DNA of 16,882 nucleotides from JBOGEN01 sp050743265 (GTDB lineage Bacteria > Actinomycetota > Actinomycetes > JBOGEN01): NCBI GenBank assembly GCA_050743265.1, contig JBOGEN010000092.1, positions 1-16,882 on the forward strand, written 5' to 3'. The translations under genes and the position numbers were made by a program. The notes under the pieces are model-generated. The model was not told the origin of the DNA. It saw only the letters and a list, made by a program, of their open reading frames with translations, and ran no database searches. This document shows, piece by piece, positions 12,665 through 16,882 of this stretch (positions within the stretch are counted from its first letter, which is position 1; each line of letters starts with the position of its first letter).

Positions 12665-13327
12665 ATGCCGATCCGAGAAGACCTGAAGAAGACCCTGACC
12701 GACAGCACGCCGCTGTACGTGGTCGCGGGCGCCGGCGACCTCGCGGTGGAGAAGCTGCGCGAGGTGCAGGAGCGGTTCGCCGGCCTCAAGGCCGAGCCCG
12801 TCGACCTGCGCGACCGCCTGCAGACCGGTGCGGAGCAGGCCCGTGAGGGCGTGAGCGATCTGCCGCAGCAGGCGCAGGTCATCGCGTCCAACCTCACGAG
12901 CAAGGCGGTCGAGGCGTACGCCGAGTTCGCCGCCCGCGCCTCTGGCGTGTACGAGGAGCTCGCGGACCGCGGCAAGATCGTGGTCGGCCGGGTGAGCAGC
13001 CAGCAGGCGACCCAGCAGCTCAAGGGCGACGCCCAGGGCACGGCCACCCGCGTCAAGGCGACGCGGACGACCGCGCGCCGCAGCGCCGCGTCGACGAAGC
13101 AGTCCACCAAGGCGGCGACGACCTCGGCGCAGAAGACCGCGTCGTCAGCCCGCAAGGCCACCGGCGACGCCGCCGGCACAGTGGGCCGGCCCGGAGCGAA
13201 ACCGACCCCGGCGTCCCCGTCGAGCGGCTCCAACGGCGGCTCCACGGCCCCGTCCAGCCCGTCCACCTCGAGCACGACGCGGCCCACGCAGGGCGGCTCG
13301 ACCGGCTCCTCGAACAGTTCCAGCTGA
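12665..13327 (+). CDS. HbhA-like protein (heparin-binding hemagglutinin family)
   Basis: This 220-residue protein starts like mycobacterial HbhA (DSTPLYVVAGAGDLAVEKLREVQERF, residues about 13-38). It continues as a helical, coiled-coil-type region to about 118. Next comes a basic Lys/Arg/Ala/Thr/Ser region (about 129-165) and then a Pro/Ser/Gly/Thr tail without charge. In M. tuberculosis the C-terminal Lys-rich domain of HbhA binds heparan sulfate and also DNA, and the protein associates with lipid inclusions. A host-adhesion role should not be assumed in this organism; a nucleoid or surface role is equally open. GGAAGGAG lies four bases before the ATG. It is the second gene behind the XRE regulator, and two strong hairpins follow it. 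The neutral tail after the basic domain differs from the Ala/Lys-only end of HbhA. Confidence 0.85.
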   Translation: MPIREDLKKTLTDSTPLYVVAGAGDLAVEKLREVQERFAGLKAEPVDLRDRLQTGAEQAREGVSDLPQQAQVIASNLTSKAVEAYAEFAARASGVYEELADRGKIVVGRVSSQQATQQLKGDAQGTATRVKATRTTARRSAASTKQSTKAATTSAQKTASSARKATGDAAGTVGRPGAKPTPASPSSGSNGGSTAPSSPSTSSTTRPTQGGSTGSSNSSS

Positions 13328-13354
13328 GCCGGCCCGCCGGCCACGGCGGCCGGC
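13328..13354 (+). terminator. First of two hairpins after the HbhA-like gene
   Basis: GCCGGCC (13328-13334) and GGCCGGC (13348-13354) form a perfect 7-bp stem with a 13-base loop, starting immediately after the stop codon. Together with the next hairpin it probably ends the regulator/HbhA transcript. Confidence 0.45.
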
Positions 13355-13362
13355 AGAGCAGC

Positions 13363-13395
13363 GCAGGCCCGTCCGGGACCCCCGGGCGGGCCTGC
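13363..13395 (+). terminator. Strong 15-bp hairpin, main terminator after the HbhA-like gene
   Basis: Left arm GCAGGCCCGTCCGGG and right arm CCCGGGCGGGCCTGC pair over 15 bp (one U-G wobble) around a 3-base loop. It has no U run, as is common for actinobacterial I-shaped terminators. It separates the XRE/HbhA unit from DUF2516, so DUF2516 needs its own promoter. The stretch 13396-13464 shows nothing else recognisable. Confidence 0.75.
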
Positions 13396-13464
13396 GGCAC
13401 GTTCGCACTCTCGGGCCCGTCGGCCGCGCCGGCCCAGGTCGTGCCGGCCGAGGTCGCGCCGTCA

Positions 13465-13477
13465 TAGGGTGCCGCGC
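13465..13477 (+). promoter_or_regulatory. -10 element upstream of the mini-ORF/DUF2516 gene
   Basis: TAGGGT (13465-13470) fits TANNNT. Seven bases later comes the A of an ATG at 13478, which places the transcription start at that ATG, and DUF2516 would have a 29-base leader. The -35 is weak. Confidence 0.42.
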
Positions 13478-13504
13478 ATGAGTGTCCCGCGCAGGGAGGC
13501 CTGA
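13478..13504 (+). CDS. Candidate leaderless 8-codon upstream ORF before DUF2516
   Basis: ATG at 13478 opens a frame coding MSVPRREA and ends with TGA at 13502-13504, two bases before the DUF2516 GTG. Its ATG is seven bases behind a TAGGGT -10 box, so it could be read without a leader. The DUF2516 ribosome binding site (CAGGGAGG, 13492-13499) lies inside it, so its translation could control access to that site. It may simply be chance; there is no homology evidence at this size. Confidence 0.35.
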   Translation: MSVPRREA

Positions 13505-13506
13505 CC

Positions 13507-13821
13507 GTGCTCGTCCAAGCCTTCGACAGCCTGATGGGGCTCGTCGCGCTGGCGCTCTTCGTCTTCAAGGTGCTCGCGTTCGTCGACTCGCTGCGTCACC
13601 CCGAGGGCGCGTACCCGGCCGCGGCCAAGCAGACGAAGACGCGGTGGGTCGTCCTGCTGGGCGCGTCGGCCTCGCTGCAGTTCTTCTTCTACTACCCGAT
13701 CGGCCTGTTCTCCGTCCTCGGCACGATCGTCACGATCATCTACGTCGTCGACGTGCGCCCCGCGGTCAAGCAGACGGGCGGACGAGGGGGGCAGGCCAGC
13801 GGGCCGTACGGCCCCTGGTGA
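13507..13821 (+). CDS. DUF2516 family small membrane protein (Rv0476-like)
   Basis: This 104-residue protein has hydrophobic segments near residues 8-28, 47-62 and 65-82, joined by a conserved-looking stretch DSLRHPEGAYPAAAKQTKTRW (residues about 27-47), and a short polar Gly-rich C-terminus. It matches the actinobacterial DUF2516 family, whose M. tuberculosis member lies directly after hbhA. No biochemical role is known. The GTG start is preceded by CAGGGAGG at about seven bases. It follows the double hairpin after the HbhA-like gene and is probably transcribed from the 13465 promoter. The AlaX gene begins 57 bp downstream with its own leaderless signal. Confidence 0.85.
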   Translation: MLVQAFDSLMGLVALALFVFKVLAFVDSLRHPEGAYPAAAKQTKTRWVVLLGASASLQFFFYYPIGLFSVLGTIVTIIYVVDVRPAVKQTGGRGGQASGPYGPW

Positions 13822-13866
13822 GTGCGGTGGGTGATCGCCGCCCAGGTCTCGCGCACACCTCCCACG

Positions 13867-13878
13867 TACTGTCGGCGC
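13867..13878 (+). promoter_or_regulatory. -10 element of a leaderless alaX transcript
   Basis: TACTGT (13867-13872) lies six bases before the ATG at 13879. No ribosome binding site precedes that ATG, so a leaderless transcript is the simplest reading. Confidence 0.45.
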
Positions 13879-14619
13879 ATGGAACCCGACCACCACGGAC
13901 GCACCCACCGTCTCGAGATGGCGGACCAGAGCCTGCGCGAGTGGGACGCCACCGTGCTGGACGTCTCCGAGGACGGCATCGTGCTCGACCGCTCGGCGTT
14001 CTACCCGGGCGGGGGAGGCCAGCCGCCTGACCACGGCGTCCTGCTCTGGGGCGGGGTCCAGACCCGCATCGTCGGCGTCCGCAAGGGGGACGACCTGCGG
14101 CTCGTCCCGCATGAGGACGACCCCGTCCCGCCCGTCGGCACGGACGTGCGCGGCGCCGTGGAGGACGCTCGGCGTACCGCGCTGATGCGCACGCACTCGG
14201 GGCTGCACCTGCTGGCGGGCGTGGTGTTCCGCGAGACCGGGGCGCTGGTGACCGGCGGCAACATGGAGCCGCTCGAGGCCAGGATGGACTTCAACCTCCC
14301 CGAGGTGCCGCACGGGTTCAAGGAGCACGTCGCCGGGCTGTGCGCCCGTGAGGTGGCCGCCGACCGCGCCATCCAGGTGAGCCTGCTGCCGCGGGAGGAG
14401 GCGTTCCGCCTTCCCGACATCGTGCGGACGGCGACCAACCTGGTGCCTCCCGAGGTCGAGATCGTGCGCATCGTCGACATCGTGGGCCTCGACACCCAGG
14501 CCGACAGCGGCACCCACGTCGCGTCCACCCGGCAGATCGGCGGCATCGAGGTGGTCAAGGTCGAGAACAAGGGCAAGGGGTTCCGGCGGCTGCGCATCAG
14601 GCTGCCCGAGCAGCGCTGA
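13879..14619 (+). CDS. AlaX-type alanyl-tRNA editing protein
   Basis: This 246-residue stand-alone relative of the AlaRS editing domain should hydrolyse Ser (or Gly) wrongly charged on tRNA-Ala in the cytoplasm. The N-terminal part carries the Gly-rich motif AFYPGGGGQPPDHG (40-53), typical of the longer AlaX forms. The zinc centre has H106-x3-H110 in RTHSGLHLLAG and H213 in SGTHVASTRQIG. Where AlaRS usually has Cys in the C-x3-H motif, this protein has D209 (QADSGTH), so the ligand set differs from the textbook form. The start is the ATG at 13879, chosen for its -10 spacing and because the residues read upstream of it look non-homologous. It converges on the next gene with 24 bp between stops. 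Confidence 0.92.
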   Translation: MEPDHHGRTHRLEMADQSLREWDATVLDVSEDGIVLDRSAFYPGGGGQPPDHGVLLWGGVQTRIVGVRKGDDLRLVPHEDDPVPPVGTDVRGAVEDARRTALMRTHSGLHLLAGVVFRETGALVTGGNMEPLEARMDFNLPEVPHGFKEHVAGLCAREVAADRAIQVSLLPREEAFRLPDIVRTATNLVPPEVEIVRIVDIVGLDTQADSGTHVASTRQIGGIEVVKVENKGKGFRRLRIRLPEQR

Positions 14620-14638
14620 CCCGACGCGGCGGAAGGGC

Positions 14639-14653
14639 GCCGGCTACGCCGGC
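14639..14653. terminator. Short GC hairpin between convergent genes
   Basis: GCCGGC-TAC-GCCGGC forms a 6-bp stem with a 3-base loop and spans the stop codon of the minus-strand gene. It could help end transcription from both sides, but it is short and lacks U tracts. Confidence 0.3.
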
Positions 14654-15345
14654 CGGTGCAGCTCCCGGTGCTGGAGGGCGCGCAGGTGGCGCAGCTCCTC
14701 GGCGGTGCCGATGGCGTTCCGGCGGCCGGGGTTGTCGAGGTAGTAGCAGACCGCGTGCACGAACGCGCGCGGCTCGGTGTCGAGGTCGTCCAGCCGGACG
14801 GCCAGGTGGACCTTCTTCGGCCGGTGCAGCCGCAGGTGCAGCCGGTCCAGCGTGCCCGCGCCGACCGCGTCCTGGTCGCGCAGCAGGAGGCCGAGTTCGG
14901 CGGTCTCCGCGGCCCTGCCCATCAGGGCCACGTCGGCGACGGCCTCCCACGGCACGAACGCGCGGAGGTGGTTCGGTCGGAACAGCACCCCCGAGGGGGT
15001 GAGCGCGACGAAGAAGTGCTGCGTCGCACCGCCACGGCTCCGGTACGCGAGGACGGCCAGCCCGCCCGCGACCAGGACGCCCCCGGCGATCCGGAACCCT
15101 GTGGGGAGCCCACCGAGCCCGGCCGCGAGCCCCGCCCCGGCGGTGACCGCGCCGACCAGCGGCAGGACGCTGATGCCGCGGACCGCGCCGGTGGCGTACC
15201 GGGCGCGGAAGGCGCGCTCACGCCCCCCGGGGACGCGTACGGTGGCGCAGGCCAGCGCGTCGGGAAGGACGGCGGAACTCAGCACGACGAGGGCGAGCAC
15301 GCCCGCTACCAGCCCGACTCCACACAGCAGGACCAGCGCGTCCAC
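14644..15345 (-). CDS. Membrane protein of unknown function with PH-like cytoplasmic domain
   Basis: This 233-residue protein has hydrophobic helices near residues 4-25, 57-79 and 84-101. A soluble part follows that begins FFVALTPSGVLFRPNHLRAFVPWEAVADVAL (about 111-141). The pattern of a Gly-containing turn, basic residues and V-P-W-E resembles bacterial PH-like domains that read membrane or ligand state, though the match is weak. The C-terminal third is rich in Arg, His and Leu. I do not recognise a named family. The GTG start at 15345 has GGAGAG upstream on its strand. It is divergent from the macrodomain gene with 49 bp between starts, so the two promoters must overlap. Confidence 0.7.
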   Translation of the reverse strand: MDALVLLCGVGLVAGVLALVVLSSAVLPDALACATVRVPGGRERAFRARYATGAVRGISVLPLVGAVTAGAGLAAGLGGLPTGFRIAGGVLVAGGLAVLAYRSRGGATQHFFVALTPSGVLFRPNHLRAFVPWEAVADVALMGRAAETAELGLLLRDQDAVGAGTLDRLHLRLHRPKKVHLAVRLDDLDTEPRAFVHAVCYYLDNPGRRNAIGTAEELRHLRALQHRELHRPA

Positions 15346-15394
15346 GACACACTCTCCGTTGCCCGATGATCACGTGCGAGGAAGGCTAGCGCCC

Positions 15395-15904
15395 GTGAGG
15401 ATCTTGCTCGTCCAGGGGGACATCACCACCCACGAGGTCGACGCGGTGGTGAACGCGGCCAACTCCTCCCTGCTCGGCGGGGGCGGCGTCGACGGTGCCA
15501 TTCACCGGCGCGGCGGCCCGGACATCCTCGCGGAGTGCCGGGAGATCAGGGTCTCGCGCTACCCCGAGGGTCTACCCACTGGTGAGGCCGTCGCCACCAA
15601 AGCCGGGGCGCTCCCGGCCCGGTGGGTGATCCACACGGTCGGCCCGGTGTACGCCAAGCGCGAGGACCGCTCCCACCTGCTCGCGTCCTGCTACCGGCGC
15701 TCCCTGGCCGTCGCGGACGAGCTCGGCGCGGCCACGGTCGCGTTCCCGGCTGTCTCCGCGGGCGTCTACGGCTGGCCGCTCGACGACGCCGCCCGGCTCG
15801 CGGTCACCACCGTGCGGGAGTCCGACGCCGCCGTGGCCGAGGTCCGCTTCGTGCTCTTCGGCGAGGACGCGTACGCCGCCTTCGCCGCTGCTGCCGAGGC
15901 CTGA
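15395..15904 (+). CDS. Macrodomain protein, O-acetyl-ADP-ribose deacetylase family
   Basis: This 169-residue single macrodomain is of the MacroD/YmdB type. Conserved elements are VQGDI (6-10) for adenine contact, VVNAANSSLLGGGGVDGAIH (18-37) with N20, N23 and D33 at the catalytic or ribose site, PTGEAVATKAG (61-71), WVIHTVGPVY, and the phosphate loop VSAGVYGWPL (120-129). The family removes ADP-ribose from acidic residues or hydrolyses O-acetyl-ADP-ribose. The GTG start follows GAGGAAGG (15378-15385) by nine bases. It is divergent from the membrane protein and 173 bp upstream of mshA, and the SigR-type promoter between them makes mshA independent of it. Confidence 0.93.
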   Translation: MRILLVQGDITTHEVDAVVNAANSSLLGGGGVDGAIHRRGGPDILAECREIRVSRYPEGLPTGEAVATKAGALPARWVIHTVGPVYAKREDRSHLLASCYRRSLAVADELGAATVAFPAVSAGVYGWPLDDAARLAVTTVRESDAAVAEVRFVLFGEDAYAAFAAAAEA

Positions 15905-15995
15905 CCCCCTGCCGGGTCGCCGCGCTGGCTGGCACCAGGCCCAGGACGTCCCCGACCTCCCCGACTGTCCGGTTTGCCCCAGGGTGAGTCCGTCC

Positions 15996-16023
15996 GGGAA
16001 TCGGGAAGGACCCAGGATGGTTG
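15996..16023 (+). promoter_or_regulatory. SigR-type (thiol-stress ECF sigma) promoter of mshA
   Basis: GGGAAT (15996-16001), an 18-bp spacer and GTTG (16020-16023) reproduce the Streptomyces SigR consensus GGAAT-N18/19-GTT exactly. The predicted start point is about 50 bp before the mshA GTG. Mycothiol genes are known members of the SigR regulon in Streptomyces, so the site and gene agree in function. The rest of the 173-bp gap (15905-15995) shows no clear feature. Confidence 0.75.
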
Positions 16024-16051
16024 CACCGCGGACGAGTAGTGCAGGGGGCGA

Positions 16052-16064
16052 GACATGACATGTC
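16052..16064. promoter_or_regulatory. 13-bp palindrome between the mshA promoter and ribosome binding site
   Basis: GACATG-A-CATGTC is a perfect inverted repeat around one central base, directly before the GGGAGG site (16065-16070). A one-base loop cannot form an RNA hairpin, so a protein-binding DNA site downstream of the transcription start is the likeliest meaning. Confidence 0.4.
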
Positions 16065-16077
16065 GGGAGGAACCCGA

Positions 16078-16882
16078 GTGACGTCCACAGGTCTGCGCCC
16101 CGTCCTGCCGGCCGGACGTCGGAGGCTGCCCAGGCGGGTGGCCACGGTGTCCGTGCACACCTCGCCGCTCGACCAGCCCGGCACGGGCGACGCGGGCGGC
16201 ATGAACGTCTACGTCGTCGAGATCGCCAAGCGGCTGGCCGCGCTCGACATCGAGGTCGAGATCTTCACCAGGGCCACGAGCAGCGACCTGCCCCCGGTGG
16301 CTGAGCTCGCCCCCGGCGTCCTGGTCCGCCACGTGACGGCCGGGCCGTACGAAGGCCTGGACAAGGGCGACCTGCCCGCCCAGCTGTGCGCCTTCTCCAC
16401 GGGGGTGCTGCGGGCCGAGGCGAGGCGCGAGCCGGGCTGGTACGACCTCGTCCACTCCCACTACTGGCTCTCCGGCCAGGTGGGCTGGCTCGCCAAGGAG
16501 CGCTGGGGCGTCCCGCTCGTGCACTCGATGCACACGATGGCCAAAGTGAAGAACGCCTCCCTGGCCGAGGACGACGTCCCCGAGCCCCCGTCCCGCGTGC
16601 TCGGCGAGGAGCAGGTCGTCGCTGCCGCGGACCGCCTCGTCGCCAACACCGACGACGAGGCCCGTGACCTCGTCGAGCGGTACGACGCGGACCCTGACCG
16701 CGTGGTCACCGTGTCCCCCGGGGCCGACCTCTCCGTGTTCACCCCGGACGACCCCCGCGCCGCCCGCGCGCGGCTGGGCCTGCCCGTGGACGCGCACGTC
16801 CTGCTGTTCGTCGGGCGCATCCAGCCGCTGAAGGCGCCGGACGTGCTCGTGCGCGCGGCCGCCCGCATGGTCGAGCGGGACC
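16078..16882 (+). CDS. mshA: D-inositol-3-phosphate glycosyltransferase MshA, 3' end outside window
   Basis: The frame runs open to the window end with 268 codons visible, from GTG 16078 behind GGGAGG. MshA is a GT-B fold, GT4-family retaining transferase that joins GlcNAc from UDP-GlcNAc to 1L-myo-inositol 1-phosphate, the first committed step to mycothiol, the main low-molecular-weight thiol of actinomycetes. Recognisable blocks in order are VSVHTSPLDQPGTGDAGGMN with the Gly-rich loop of the N-domain (residues about 24-43), VHSHYWLSGQVG, VPLVHSMHTMAKVKN, LVANTDDEARDL, VTVSPGADLSVFTP, and the start of the C-domain LFVGRIQPLKAPDVLV. The C-terminal UDP-binding E-x7-E region lies beyond the window. 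Expression is probably thiol-stress inducible through the SigR-type promoter at 15996-16023. Confidence 0.96.
   Translation, partial: MTSTGLRPVLPAGRRRLPRRVATVSVHTSPLDQPGTGDAGGMNVYVVEIAKRLAALDIEVEIFTRATSSDLPPVAELAPGVLVRHVTAGPYEGLDKGDLPAQLCAFSTGVLRAEARREPGWYDLVHSHYWLSGQVGWLAKERWGVPLVHSMHTMAKVKNASLAEDDVPEPPSRVLGEEQVVAAADRLVANTDDEARDLVERYDADPDRVVTVSPGADLSVFTPDDPRAARARLGLPVDAHVLLFVGRIQPLKAPDVLVRAAARMVERD

Noticed and set aside
11842..13344. A 500-codon minus-strand frame antisense to the XRE and HbhA-like genes
   Set aside because: Apparent hydrophobic repeats are only the antisense reading of the Lys/Ala/Ser tail repeats.

Overview
The window is 16.9 kb of very high-GC DNA. It encodes mycothiol biosynthesis (MshA), an HbhA-like protein, the actinobacterial DUF2516 family and an RsiG-type anti-sigma factor, and it carries several TANNNT boxes 6-8 bp upstream of start codons (leaderless transcripts). 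All of this points to a mycothiol-producing actinomycete of the Actinomycetota; the genus cannot be fixed from the sequence. RsiG implies that a WhiG/FliA-type sigma factor exists elsewhere in the genome.

Left flank (1-2067). The 3' part of an M23 peptidase gene runs in from outside the window and is followed by a short relic of an Asp-box (BNR/sialidase-type) repeat protein. A convergent two-gene operon then encodes a winged-helix/nucleotidyltransferase fusion and a HEPN-like partner. It resembles an MNT/HEPN toxin-antitoxin module and is driven by an unusually AT-rich, palindrome-containing promoter.

Central block (2068-9266). This part holds single genes without an obvious shared pathway: a polyprenyl-phosphate sugar-1-phosphate transferase for exopolysaccharide assembly, a zinc MDR alcohol dehydrogenase, a secreted subtilisin-like protease, a class III aminotransferase, a D-aminoacyl-tRNA deacylase whose 3' end overlaps the aminotransferase, and a PATAN/DUF4388-like protein with a long acidic Pro-rich linker.

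BKACE-rsiG-asparaginase (9484-11963). A beta-keto acid cleavage family enzyme is translationally coupled (ATGA) to rsiG. The RsiG product carries two perfect copies of the c-di-GMP-binding signature E-x3-S-x2-R-x3-Q-x3-D. A leaderless asparaginase gene of the rhizobial (AnsA/ReAIV) type follows. The divergent intergenic region before BKACE contains an 18-bp near-palindrome, and a WhiG-like promoter candidate points toward the PATAN gene.

HbhA neighbourhood and mycothiol (12079-16882). An XRE regulator, an HbhA-like protein and DUF2516 lie in the same order as Rv0474-Rv0475-Rv0476 in Mycobacterium tuberculosis. Strong hairpins separate hbhA from DUF2516, which has its own promoter and a candidate leaderless mini-ORF. 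After an AlaX-type editing protein, a membrane protein of unknown function and a macrodomain protein comes mshA, truncated by the window end. Its upstream region has an exact SigR-type promoter (GGGAAT-N18-GTTG) followed by a 13-bp palindrome, consistent with thiol-stress control of mycothiol synthesis.

No tRNA, rRNA, CRISPR array, insertion sequence or prophage was recognised.
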